From contig CANTFL010000017.1 in the NCBI GenBank assembly GCA_947650285.1, positions 124,001-188,000 of the forward strand: DNA of 64,000 nucleotides, read 5' to 3'. This DNA is from Hyaloperonospora brassicae. Its lineage: Eukaryota > Oomycota > Peronosporomycetes > Peronosporales > Peronosporaceae. The translations under genes were made by a program, and so were the position numbers. The notes under the pieces were generated by a model. That model was given only the letters and a program-made list of their open reading frames with translations. It did not search any database and had not been told where the DNA came from. Positions within the stretch are counted from its first letter, which is position 1. Every line of letters begins with the position of its first letter. Below are positions 46,668 to 59,417 of the stretch, in pieces.

Positions 46668-47657
46668 ATGGCCAGCGCCGCGATGGTCGTGTACTGCTTC
46701 GACACGCTGCAGTCGCACTTTGACGGCGACGTGGAGCCAGCGCCGCGCTTCAATGTGCAGCAGCAATAGTACAGATGCACGCGCCTTTTGCTCGTTTCCC
46801 CACGCATGTTCGACCCCGTGCTAACGCTTTTGCTTCCTCTTTGACACGGCAGTCCACTGTTTGTGACGTGGGAGATCGAGGAGCACGGCAAGACCCACTT
46901 ACGTGGCTGTATCGGGACGCTGAAGCCCACGAGTCTATGCAACTTGCGGGACTTCACGTTCAAGAGCGCACTGCGCGACCACCGCTTCGACCCCATTGGG
47001 CCGCAGGAGCTGCAGCGTCTGCGCTGCTCGGTGTCGCTGCTGCTGGACTACCAGGACGCCGAGAGTTACGACGACTGGAAGGTGGGCACTGCTACTTTAG
47101 CACATAGACTTTGATTGAGTGACTGTGGCTGCTGGATCTTTGACGATCCCTGCTCATGTACTGGGGATAGATTGGCACGCACGGGATCATTGTCGAGTTC
47201 ACCGACTCGCGCGGCAACGAGTACAGTGCCACGTACTTGCCCCAAGTAGCTCGCGAGCACGGGTGGACCCATGTTGAGGCAGTCACGTCTCTTATGAGAA
47301 AAGCGGGCTATTGCCGTAGGGTCACGGACGCTATGTTGAAAGCCGTCAGGGTCACACGATACCGGGCCTCGTGTCACAAGCTCACGTACCAGCAGTACCT
47401 CTGCGTCAAACAAGAGATGCTGGTTAGTGCGTAGCTCCTGGAGTGCTTCTTTCACGTTATTTTGATGCGTAACAACGACTTGCTGGGAATGTAAGACAGT
47501 GGTATGCTTTCCGAGCATCGTTTGCGCTGATACTGATTGCTCGTCCGTTAGGTCAATGTTGCAGGTGGCACAATCTCGGTTCCTCTACACGCCTACACTA
47601 CCTGCCGATCCAATGTACACGCGAGTCGGTCAAGGCGGCCTGTGTTTCAGTCCTTGA
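46668..47657 (+). CDS. AMMECR1: AMMECR1 family protein, spliced
   Basis: Proposed exons are 46668-46768, 46853-47081, 47171-47422 and 47565-47657 (675 nt, 224 residues, phases consistent). The protein begins MASAAMVVYCFDTLQSHF, then PLFVTWEIEEHGKTHLRGCI (the invariant AMMECR1 LRGCIG motif), SALRDHRFDPIGPQEL, DDWKIGTHGIIVEF, ATYLPQVAREHGWTH, SLMRKAGY and TRYRASCHKLTY, covering the whole family domain. Introns 1 and 2 are 84 and 89 bp with GT-AG ends and a CTAAC branch motif in intron 1. The last acceptor is uncertain (47551 is an alternative). AMMECR1 proteins are conserved across eukaryotes, archaea and some bacteria; their biochemical role is unsettled. The 3' end meets the kinesin gene tail to tail. 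Confidence 0.85.
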
Positions 47658-50600
47658 TGCCGGATCGGCTCCTTGCATCGGCGTTCCGTCGGGCTATGCG
47701 CTCCCGATAGTCATCATGAACCTGTTTCACGAGGCTGTCTCCACCGAGAAGCGGATCATAGCTGAACTCGTTCTCGCTTCCAGTATAATCAGCACCTTCG
47801 TCACATCCATGCTGGTCGTTGACGCGCGCATTGTCTCCTGACTCGACTCTGCGTAACAAGGCTTTCCCGGGGCTCTCCTCTGCACCCACATGTTCACGAC
47901 GGGCAGAAACGACCGCAGGTTGACGTTTGCTCTTCGCTGACGCCGTATATTGGCCGGCTAAACGCGAGTATACATCATCGTGCGGAGCCGGCGGTCCTGG
48001 GACAGCAAACTCTCTGTCGTCGCTGCTGTAGTCCCTTGGTCGGTCTATAGTGACGTAGGACATCGGATGTCGCAAGCTGGACGAGCTACTGACGTGATGC
48101 TGCTCAAACTCGTTCTCTCGCTTCAGATTGGCGAGCACTTCCAAGACCGAGTTGCTCTTGCCTGAAGCTGGATTCTTGAGGCCTGCAGGCGCTCCAGCAA
48201 ACTGTTCCGTCGAAGCATGTAACGATTTTGATGGCTTGAGCTGCCCTTTGTCCTTCAGTCGCCTGGCACGATTACGCTCCGAGCGGCTATGGAGGACTTC
48301 ACGCTTGGAAGCGCTTTCCCGCACACGGTTCTTGTGAATACCCGTGAAATTCGTCGGGTTTGACAGTCGCGAGAAAATAGATTTTGATGCGGCAGAAGAA
48401 TCGTCGCTACACATGTGCGGTGACGTTGCATCACCATCTCTCCCATCATCGCCGTGGAAACCATATTCTCCACCGTCATTCTGCAGTAGCAACGACCTTT
48501 GCTGCAATGACATCGACCCGAGTTCTAGATCACTTCCACCCACGCTCTCCGGCTCCATCCCAAAATGGCGGTGATCGTTGTCAAGCTGACGATACATTTT
48601 GGCGTCGTCGTCATCACTTGCCATGAAGGCATCTTCGTTGCCATCCGGCTCATGTCCGTCATCGTGCTCGTCCGTACCCATATCCTCGTCATCATCATCA
48701 TCTAGCCCGTTGGTCCAGGAAATCGGCCTCGGTTGTGCTCGCCGTTGCACGGCCGCCAACTTGTTGCCCTTCAAATTGCGGGATCGGCCTGGTTTCTGGC
48801 TTGCGCCGACAGCAACAGCGCTTAACTTTTTCAACTTCGCTTCCAGATATTGGACCCGCTCTTTGCTAGCCGCAAGATCCGACTGTTCCTGTAGCAGACG
48901 GTCTTCCATCAACTGATTGTCTCGATCCCTCGTGGAAAAAAACCTTTCCAGCTCTTCGCACTTCTTCTTCAATACGGCATTCCTCTCTTCAGACACAGAC
49001 AACAACACTCGACTGCGCTCATCGAGCGTCTCATGCGCGGAGGACAGCTCACCAAGGCTTGTTCCACCGTTAGCCACACGCTGCAAGGACTCTTCATAAC
49101 TCTGCTTCATTTGCATCGTTTTCTCTCTCTCTTGTTCAAGATGGCGGACAAGATCGGTCTTTTCGACTCGCAGTTTGGCAAGTTCTTGCTCCCTTCGCTG
49201 ATCCTGCTTCTTTACATCAACTGCCATACCGAAGAGCGTTTTCAAAAGCGTCCGAGCCTCAGGCAACGACTGTGTCATTTCAATCTTCGCGAGCGCATTG
49301 CCTCCATCAACCACCTGCACGTCGTCAGAAATCTCCGATATTTTCTCTTCCTTGTACTCCAGCTGGGCTTGACAAGCCTCGATCCGCTCTTCCAAGTCGA
49401 AGAGCAACTGCTCTTCTGCAGCAGTAAGTTGTTCTTCTTGTTCTTCGTTGTTCGGGCGGCTGTGCGGTGAGCTTTGCGTAGACGGAGTTAGCACATTCAG
49501 GACGCTCGTTTGAGATGCAATCGAGTTCTTTACTTCCTTTTCAAGCTTATCTCGCTGAGCATAAAGTATTTCCATCTCCGCCACGACAGCCTCTCGTTCC
49601 TTCTGTAATTGCTCCAGCTTTTGCTGCTCCTCGGCACGCCGTTTCACCTCTTCGGACAACCATTTGGCATCGCGGTCAGCTCGATTAGATACAACAGTCT
49701 TCTTCCGACCGTAAAGTGCGTTCATTTTCTTCGCCTCGGCTGTCAGTTGCTGCTGATGCTTCAGCTTTTGTTTCGCAGCCGTGACTTCCTCCATCTTTCG
49801 CTTAAGTACTCGCTCCTGCGCGTCCTTCTGAGAACCCAAGCGCAAGATGTGCTGCTTATCACGCTGTTGGCTGCGCTTGAGGCTCATAATCTCGCGGCGC
49901 CGCTGTTTAGCCTCTTCTTCGTATCGCTTTCTCTCTTCCTGCATTTTCTTGACCAGATCCACCTTTTGCCGCTTCATGTTGCCAATCTCCGAGTTCAGTA
50001 CACGTAGCTGCATTTCGTTCTTTTTCTTCTGGTTCATAAAACGGCTTATGTCATTTTGCTTCTTCCGTAGCGTACGAAGTTCCTCTTCCTTCAGCTTTAG
50101 TTCTCGTGACAGCATTGCCAGTCGCCCATTCTCTCCTGACGTGTCACCTCCAGCTGCTGCCGTCATTTCAATCTGCTGGATCTCCTCCACGAGACGGTCA
50201 CGGTTTACTTCGGCGTTAGACATCTCTTCCACCATCTGCGCCATCTTCTGTTCGTAAAAACTCCTCATCCGGTCAAAGTTTTCTTGGGCTTGGCGAATGT
50301 TTCGCACCAGCTGCTCTTTCAAGGAAATATCGTGAGCCAGGTCTTGGACTGACTCGCCAAGGTGACGTTGGCGTCGCTGGAACACGCGCATACGATCTAC
50401 TTCCTCTTGCTTTTCCTCCTCGACTTCAATGCCGTCCGCTGAGCCATTACCGTCGTTATCGACTCCGCTTTCATCACTGTCATCGCCGGTGCCATCGCCG
50501 CTATCACCTTCTTTCAGCTTATTCAGCAAAGCCGTTTCTCTCTCAATCTCTTTCTCCGCCCTTTCAAGAAGTTCATCACCACTGACCTTTGTATCGACGT

Positions 50601-52218
50601 CCGGCAGGGAGGGAAGGACGAATGCGCGAGCAGTTGATGATCGGACTCCACAACCCTTTCTGCTGCTCGTCGATTCCGGATAATGCATCATGACATTGTC
50701 GCGGTCCCGCTCACTTGCGCGCAGTTTTTCTTGCAAGTCATAGATTGTTCGAAGCTGCTCTTTCAGGACATTAGACGTTGCCTCTTTCTCCTCTGGCAAC
50801 ATAGAGCTTCCACCCGCACTTTCTTCGACGCACAGCCTCAAGTAGTCGCGCTCTGCTTGCGCTGCGATCATCTCTTCCTTCAAATGATCCAATTGGGTTT
50901 TGCCACGCTTCAGCTCAGCTGTCAATCGAGCCACTTCGCTTTCAGCATTCTCAGCACGAGTTCGAAGGTTGCCGAATGAGTCAAAGTCATTCGTCATACC
51001 GATGAAGTCCGTCCCCACACGGTCCATTCTCAGCTCGTTTTCCGAAAGTCCTGGATTGCGCAGTCGATGCACTTCCATCTGCAGCATTTCTACCTGACGA
51101 CGCAACTCGATGGTCATGGCTGATGCTTCGTCGCGGTTGACCACAGGCTTGTTCTGGATGTTCCTCGCCCGATTTGCATACTTGAGCGCGTTTAGTGTCT
51201 CTTCGAAGTTCACATCGGCAGGACTCACACACGTAAGCATTAGCGTTCGGCTGTTGCCGCCCAGAGAATCTTGAAGCATGCGCGTCAACTTTGAGTCCCG
51301 GTACGGAACGTGCACCTTGCCTCGTTTTTTGTCATCTCCCAATGCGCTGATGACGTTTCCGAGTGCAAGAAGACCCTTGTTGATGTCGATGCCTTCTTTC
51401 AGCCGCTTGCCCTCTGCTTGAGTTCTCTTTTGGCGCTCGGAGCCTGCGAGATCCACAAAATTGAAGTACGAGTTTCTCGTCTCGTAGTCGCCGTCTTCCA
51501 TCGCCCTTCCATCAGCAGGATGGTCACCAATAGGAATGCGCTGCTCAATGGTAACAGTAAAAATAGCATGGGAGCGACTCGAGTGGGCGTTCATGAGTGT
51601 GCTGCCCGTCGTCCGACACAACGTGCCCCTCTCGAGCAACCTCATGCACTCATCAGCGTCCGTCACTTGGACTTCCGAAGCTCCTGTCACCTGCACTTCG
51701 CCATGCTCTGCTTCACGCAAACTGACCTTATTGACTCCTGTCGAGCCTCCCAGCGGTACGAGGAGGTCGTGGATTTCCTCGCCATAAATCTCCAGAAACC
51801 GAATCTTAAGCGTGGCCTTGTAGCGCTCGTTCTCCTGCATCTTCACGTCCATTTGATCGAACATGTAGCTAATCACTCGCGGAATGATGCCGTAATCCTC
51901 CGGTGGAATGTGCACCGCGCTGCCACTGCCCATAGTGTACGTCTTCCCCGAACCTGTTTGGCCATAGGCAAAAATGGTGGAATTGTAGCCATCGAACGTC
52001 GCTCGGATCAGCGGGTCCACGCAGCACCAGATGTCGCGCTGCTGGGCGTATTTGCCGAACACGTAGTCGTACGTGAAGGCGCGGTTCTTGCCCATGACGA
52101 TCTGCTTCTCCTCCTCCAGCACGGACACGCACTCGTCACAGCGCTCGACTTTCTCGCGGCCAATGAGCGGCCGGATGCGCACGGCCACACGCACAGAAGC
52201 CGCGTCGTCGTCTGCCAT
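47647..52218 (-). CDS. Kinesin motor protein, kinesin-4-like (KIF4/KIF21/KIF27 group)
   Basis: An intronless frame. I place the start at 52218 (MADDDAASVRVAVRIRP), giving 1,523 residues; the open frame extends 72 codons further upstream, but the motor fold normally starts here. The N-terminal motor has the P-loop GQTGSGKT (86-93), switch I NAHSSRSH (210-217) and switch II DLAGSE (256-261), then SKLTRMLQDSLGGNSRTLML and the neck (ALKYANRARNIQNKPVVNRD), which is typical of kinesin-4. Long coiled coils follow at about 390-1080 with many Glu, Lys and Gln heptads, then an acidic, low-complexity tail. It is a plus-end microtubule motor by family, with roles in spindle midzone, ciliary or cortical microtubule control; the specific role is inferred. 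Confidence 0.92.
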   Translation of the reverse strand: MADDDAASVRVAVRIRPLIGREKVERCDECVSVLEEEKQIVMGKNRAFTYDYVFGKYAQQRDIWCCVDPLIRATFDGYNSTIFAYGQTGSGKTYTMGSGSAVHIPPEDYGIIPRVISYMFDQMDVKMQENERYKATLKIRFLEIYGEEIHDLLVPLGGSTGVNKVSLREAEHGEVQVTGASEVQVTDADECMRLLERGTLCRTTGSTLMNAHSSRSHAIFTVTIEQRIPIGDHPADGRAMEDGDYETRNSYFNFVDLAGSERQKRTQAEGKRLKEGIDINKGLLALGNVISALGDDKKRGKVHVPYRDSKLTRMLQDSLGGNSRTLMLTCVSPADVNFEETLNALKYANRARNIQNKPVVNRDEASAMTIELRRQVEMLQMEVHRLRNPGLSENELRMDRVGTDFIGMTNDFDSFGNLRTRAENAESEVARLTAELKRGKTQLDHLKEEMIAAQAERDYLRLCVEESAGGSSMLPEEKEATSNVLKEQLRTIYDLQEKLRASERDRDNVMMHYPESTSSRKGCGVRSSTARAFVLPSLPDVDTKVSGDELLERAEKEIERETALLNKLKEGDSGDGTGDDSDESGVDNDGNGSADGIEVEEEKQEEVDRMRVFQRRQRHLGESVQDLAHDISLKEQLVRNIRQAQENFDRMRSFYEQKMAQMVEEMSNAEVNRDRLVEEIQQIEMTAAAGGDTSGENGRLAMLSRELKLKEEELRTLRKKQNDISRFMNQKKKNEMQLRVLNSEIGNMKRQKVDLVKKMQEERKRYEEEAKQRRREIMSLKRSQQRDKQHILRLGSQKDAQERVLKRKMEEVTAAKQKLKHQQQLTAEAKKMNALYGRKKTVVSNRADRDAKWLSEEVKRRAEEQQKLEQLQKEREAVVAEMEILYAQRDKLEKEVKNSIASQTSVLNVLTPSTQSSPHSRPNNEEQEEQLTAAEEQLLFDLEERIEACQAQLEYKEEKISEISDDVQVVDGGNALAKIEMTQSLPEARTLLKTLFGMAVDVKKQDQRREQELAKLRVEKTDLVRHLEQEREKTMQMKQSYEESLQRVANGGTSLGELSSAHETLDERSRVLLSVSEERNAVLKKKCEELERFFSTRDRDNQLMEDRLLQEQSDLAASKERVQYLEAKLKKLSAVAVGASQKPGRSRNLKGNKLAAVQRRAQPRPISWTNGLDDDDDEDMGTDEHDDGHEPDGNEDAFMASDDDDAKMYRQLDNDHRHFGMEPESVGGSDLELGSMSLQQRSLLLQNDGGEYGFHGDDGRDGDATSPHMCSDDSSAASKSIFSRLSNPTNFTGIHKNRVRESASKREVLHSRSERNRARRLKDKGQLKPSKSLHASTEQFAGAPAGLKNPASGKSNSVLEVLANLKRENEFEQHHVSSSSSLRHPMSYVTIDRPRDYSSDDREFAVPGPPAPHDDVYSRLAGQYTASAKSKRQPAVVSARREHVGAEESPGKALLRRVESGDNARVNDQHGCDEGADYTGSENEFSYDPLLGGDSLVKQVHDDYRERIARRNADARSRSGIKD

Positions 52219-52472
52219 GCTGCGATGGGGGTGATACCTTTCGGGGCCTGCCCTCGAGCGCTTTTCAGAATGTGGCGGCGGTAGATGTTGCACTACTTTG
52301 TTATGTTGCGCGGAAATCGCGGGCGAGTTGTTGAACCACCAGAAAAAAGAAGACGACGAGGCATTCGGTTTTGACAATGCATTCATTGGTCGCTTGGATT
52401 CGTTCGCCTTACACGAGTCAGCGACACTAGACACGCGACGACATCCTATACTGCCACCAAACGCTGTCTCGT

Positions 52473-54089
52473 CTAGTCTTTGTCGTTGCCAAACAGGCTG
52501 TCGAAGAATCCCATGATACCACCGCCGCTTGACTCCTCGGAACCGCCATCAACGAGGTCGTCGAAAGTGCCGTCATTGCCCAAGTCACTGTCCCCGCCAC
52601 CACCGTAAATATCGCTGTCGTTCGCGTCCCAATCATCTCGTGTATCTCCCGAACCGACACTCTCTTCACGATCGACAACAGGTTCTGCACCAGCAGCCTC
52701 GTCGGCTGCACCTGCGTTGGCGCCTTGATCGCCGTCGCCGCCGCCGCCGCCCATCATAAACGGGAACATCATGCCGCCTGGCCCATTGCGAGGAATTCGA
52801 GCTGCCATTGCCCCAACCACACGTTCGAATGGCAAACTCTGCAAATAGATCTTACCGGGCCCAGTGAGGGTCGTCACAAACAACCCTTCGCCGCCGAACA
52901 GTACATTCTTCGCTCCTTTCATCATTGTGATATCGTAGTGCACGCTGGGCTCGAACGCGACAAGACAGCCACTTGAAATACGGAGCACTTCACCAGGCTG
53001 CAGATCGCGCGTGATCAAAGTCCCTGAGGCGCGGACAAGCACATCGCCGTTACCTGTAAGCCTCTGCAAAACAAACCCTTCTCCGCCAAAAAAGCCGACA
53101 CCAAACTTCTTGGTAAACTCCTGTACAACATTCACGTGTCATCACGCCTCTTTGCTTTGCATGGTAACCGCAATGAACTACGTACCATTTCAATGTTGAC
53201 CGTGTCGGAGCCACACAGAAATGCCCCTTTTTGGCAGATGATGGACCCGCCAAGGAAGTCACTCAGGCGTAGATGCACAATCTTACTAGGGAAACTGGTG
53301 CCGAGAGCTACCTTGCCTTTTTCACTGCCATGGTATGTAAATCGAGAGACGAAGAAGTTTTCTCCAGTCATCAATCTGCAAAGCGTCACAAGAAAGTCAA
53401 CGTTACTAGAGTTTCAATGAAAAGCAGGCATGACAGGGACGACACACACACACACACCGCTTCACGCCTTCACCCAGACCTCCAGCAGTAGTCGTCTCCA
53501 TACTCACACCATCGGTCATGTATATCATGGCACCTGTTTCCGCGCGAAGACATTGCTCGGGCTCGAGCTCAATCTACGACATCCACACCAGTTACTTTGT
53601 GTTTGCAGAGCAAGACCCTGCAATCAGAACGGACTTGAGCTTACGTGCACCACTTGCGAGTCATGACCTTCGATGGACATGGCCGCATCGAAATCAATCG
53701 GGATATAGAGTTCGTTCCCTGTGCTCTCATGGTGCGGCACCGTGGCCGTACGTGGCTCTTCGCTCTTCTCCTCTCTGGATCCGGGCTTTGCTTCATCTGA
53801 ATTCTGCGAGCGTACACCAGGCAGATGACGAACAGTCTTGCGCAGTTCTTTGTTGAAGTACACCACATCTCCTGCAGAGCCAGCAACGTGCACAGATTTT
53901 CAATCAGTCTGGATGGACTTCCTATGAGAGGAGATTGAGATCACGCTTCGCACCGTTTCTGCGTGTGATGGCCTCCCATCCATCTGGCAGCGCAGAAGAG
54001 GAGCACGCTCTGGCAAGTAGCAGGCGCGCGGAACGGACAGCGGTCGCGACTTTCGGTGCGTAGGGGCGCAGCAGCACGCGATGCAGCAT
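52473..54089 (-). CDS. WW-domain + AIM24 (TIGR00266-like) protein, mitochondrial, 5 exons
   Basis: Exons from the 5' end: 54089-53954, 53871-53645, 53573-53458, 53375-53186, 53120-52473 (1,317 nt, 438 residues). All four introns (82, 71, 82 and 65 bp) have GT-AG ends and phases agree. The N-terminus MLHRVLLRPYAPKVATAVRS is a classic arginine-rich presequence. A WW-like domain follows, split by intron 1 (LPDGWEAITRRNG then DVVYFNKELRKTVRHLP). The AIM24 fold starts at SIEGHDSQVVH, then AETGAMIYMTDGVSMET, LMTGENFFVSRF, FGVGFFGGEGFVLQRLTGNG, LFGGEGLFVTTLTGPGKIYL and LQSLPFERV. The tail is Gly/Asp-rich. AIM24 proteins act in mitochondrial inner-membrane organisation in yeast. An upstream in-frame ATG at 54152 is an alternative start. 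Confidence 0.85.
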
Positions 54090-56325
<2,236 letters not shown>

Positions 56326-57101
56326 GTGTTGCGACCTCACTGATCGCGTGCGTAGCTTAGCTATCTAGACTTGAAGAGGTTAGTGGCTTGGCGTCTACAG
56401 AACCGAGATCTAATTACCTTGCTTAACATGCTGCTTTTTGAAATTATACATTTCCGTCGCTACGCGCCTTTTGTTGTTGTACGTACGCGTTCCTCCCAAA
56501 CTCTGGTCGAACACTTGCGCTCCACATCACGAAGTGCCACGTGTTCGTGCAAAAAAAGGGGTCCACAGCAAGTGCACATTTTCCCCGTCAAAGTTGATTC
56601 GCTCGATGTATGTTGTTGCAGTTTACATGGACGGATGATATCTGACCGGATAGTGGCAATGGCCGACTTTTGATGGGCTTCAGGATGCACCACTTCCCTC
56701 GCACAAGACGCGCGCGGTCGAATAAAGCACACGTTCGGCATACACTGTCGATCACGCAGTACAGTGTAACACAATAATATTCCACTCGAATGCCCAGGCT
56801 GAAATGCAAGCGCAGGCTATTTGCACCCCCCACCACCCGCGTACGGACAATTCGCCCGACGACTGCGTTCGCACAGCAAGACGCATGACAGCTTTGCCGC
56901 TCGTCTTCTCGTAACAGCTATGTTAACCACAAACAGGCAACTGCGCTGGTTGCCAAAACACCCAGCGCGCCTTCCACAATGCGTCCCTCTCCATCTTGTC
57001 CTATGCCGAGCCGCGACTACGTGACAATCTGTGGCTTCGGTCGTTTTGCAGGATTACGTCCGGGGATCTGCAACAAACCGCAACAAACCAACAGCATAAG
57101 T
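56326..57101. other. Intergenic, nothing recognised
   Basis: This holds the tubulin 3' region and downstream spacer. No gene or repeat was recognised, and no poly(A) signal could be assigned with confidence. Confidence 0.5.
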
Positions 57102-57551
57102 TCAGCAACAAGTGAGCGCGACGTCCATGACGCTATCGTCAATGCTGCTGCTGCACCCGACGCTACTGACCAGGACGTCGGGGTCTTTCGGGTCCTTGAC
57201 CCATGTTATGTTGCTGACGTTGACGCTCTCCTTGAAGAGCAGCAGGAACTCGCCCACGCGCTCCACTTTGCCGCCCCATAAGTAAATGCGACTGCTCTTG
57301 AGCACCACTTGCGTACCCGACAGACACAAAATGTCGCCCAAATGCACCTGCAGCGCCGTCGTCTTGGGCAGCACGAGACTCACACAGCCCGAGTCGTCTC
57401 CGACCAGTAGCGTCGCGTTGTTGCTGACGTTTCCCTCTTCTTTGGCGTTGCTGTCCATCACGATCACCTTCACGTGCACCTCCTTATTGCACAGCGCAGG
57501 ACTCAGCTCCTTCACCCGCGTCAGCGCCTTCTTGCTGCTGCGACTCGCCAT
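57102..57551 (-). CDS. OB-fold single-stranded nucleic acid-binding protein, SOSS-B/hSSB-like
   Basis: 149 residues, one exon. The order TRVKELSPALCNKEVHVKVI, NATLLVGDDSGCVSLVLP, VHLGDILCLSGTQVVLKSS, IYLWGGKVERVGEFLLLF and ESVNVSNITW follows the OB fold of SOSS complex subunit B (hSSB1/NABP2): strand 1, the DxTGxI-type turn, the GDIIRL segment and the G-x-I-x-x-I/V-GEF strand. In animals this protein binds single-stranded DNA in repair with INTS3. Here only the OB fold and a short tail are present. The tail after residue 118 is family-poor and could be an unspliced exon end. Confidence 0.75.
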   Translation of the reverse strand: MASRSSKKALTRVKELSPALCNKEVHVKVIVMDSNAKEEGNVSNNATLLVGDDSGCVSLVLPKTTALQVHLGDILCLSGTQVVLKSSRIYLWGGKVERVGEFLLLFKESVNVSNITWVKDPKDPDVLVSSVGCSSSIDDSVMDVALTCC

Positions 57552-59417
57552 TGGCGGCTGTATAAGTTTATAGAGAGAACCGTGGTGAGGGTTTCACGGC
57601 GCCTCTTATTAGTCATAAAACCGGTTCTACGGTTGACCGCGATCCCAGATCCCAAATTTGCCAAAGTACGTTGGCTAAACTCTCCGACAACATTTTAGCT
57701 GCCGTGAATTGTCACGTAACGCACTACGTTTGCAATGGCAACTGCACCGCCTATCGGCGTCTCTCTTATCAATCGGTATAAAGCGTACATTGTCGAGTGT
57801 CACCTCGATTGTCGAGCGGTATTCGACTTCGACCTGGTTTCACTTCGAACGAGCGGTATCTGGTCTACGCGATGCAAGTCTCAGTTCTGATTTCGTATGC
57901 GCCGAAGTGGTGAAGATCACGCTCTGCAGCTGCTGCTGGCATTGAAGTATCCACTGTCAGCTGACGACGATAGCCCATTTCTTTGCTGGTCCGTGAAGAA
58001 CCGCCATTCATTATTGCTATGGTGCAGAGGCAACGACGGAGGAGGTACAACAGAGGTGGGAGAACCAGTAGCGATGGCGCATTGACATCCTGGCATGGCC
58101 ATTGGCGTCGCCAGAGGCGGGGCAAGAGCTGGGCAAACTCAGCACATCGCATCGTGTCGTTGACTTTGGTTGATGACAAGGAAAGTCCTGGAGATGGCTT
58201 TTATGCTACCACCGATCAGATTGAGTCAACGGGCAAGCGGCTGTGCGAGGGCCATTGCCTCTCGACAGGGACATACTGAAAGACCAAACTTTTACACGGT
58301 CCCAATCACAGTACCATCGTTGCTCCTTGACATGACCATATTGCGAGTGACAGAGGTCTGCTTTACATGGTGCTAGCTCCTTCAATTCACACTGTTTGTC
58401 GTGTCGTGTCGCTGCGTCGGCGTCTTTACACCGTCTCGCATCATCTTGCCGATCCTGCAGGCTGTTCGTGCTGGCAATCGCCGAAGTCTCGACGATGTTC
58501 AACTCGGCACAAACGCACGCGACAATCTTCTTCCTCGTTCTTTGCTTGCAACGGATAAGAACCCATCATCGACGGAGCGATTGGCACACGCTAGACACGT
58601 GTTGTTCGTCGGGCGTGCCGAGCTCTTCCATGTTCGATCAGTGGTCTATTTACGGCGCTCTGTGCTAGAATCGTGCAGCACTTGAGAACGACGTATCGGC
58701 AAATGGGTATCGTCAGACCGACTTCATACTCAGACTCGAGCAGCCAAGTCTCGTCGTTCGAGCAACATTTGTTTACCATCACACACACGGAGAATCAGTC
58801 GAACTGACATGCGATGCAGATGTCGACCAAGTGCGCTTTCCCGGGTAACAAAACTACAGCGTTCGGTCGGGTAATTGTCAAACAAGGGCTGCGACTTGGG
58901 TCGAAACGCAAAAACGAAGGACTGATTGGTGCGTAGCTTGCCGGGTCGTTGCTAACCTGCGACTTCCTCACTACTCGCGTCGCGTTCGACCCTAGCACGC
59001 TCTTTCTGGGAACAAAAACCACAACATCAAATGCAGCGACAGATGGTCCAGCAGATTAGTGCGTAGCAAGACAGGACTCGCACTACTCCGCAGCTTCATG
59101 CCGTTGTGAATTACAAGCGGAGTGTGCGAAAGCGCATGGTAGAGCACAAAAGCGATTCACGACATCCCGCTACCTCGCCAACTTGTCAGTTACATCTGAC
59201 ATGGGCACGTCCGAAGGGAGCAAACTACCCACCCACCCACTTTCTCCAATTAAACCCGCTTTGACCACGGGATAATTGACAAAAGACCCACTCTGTCCTC
59301 CGTCGACTCTTTTTTTGTTTTCGTACCAAAAAAAGAGGTCAGTCGCTCGGACCAAACTGTGCAGCGGACTATTTGACACGTCTCACCTTTTCCAGCGCGT
59401 GACGCCAGTCGTCCGTC
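57552..59417. other. Intergenic, no recognisable gene
   Basis: About 1.9 kb with short overlapping frames on both strands, none with a domain that I recognise. CCACTTTCTCCAATTA near 59237 loosely resembles an oomycete initiator followed by a flanking CAATT-type motif and could serve the downstream threonine dehydratase gene. Confidence 0.45.

Noticed and set aside
46487..46996. 169-codon minus-strand ORF
   Set aside because: Overlaps exons 1 and 2 of AMMECR1 on the other strand and has no recognisable domain.
51310..52284. 324-codon plus-strand ORF
   Set aside because: Opposite the kinesin motor domain; no domain of its own.
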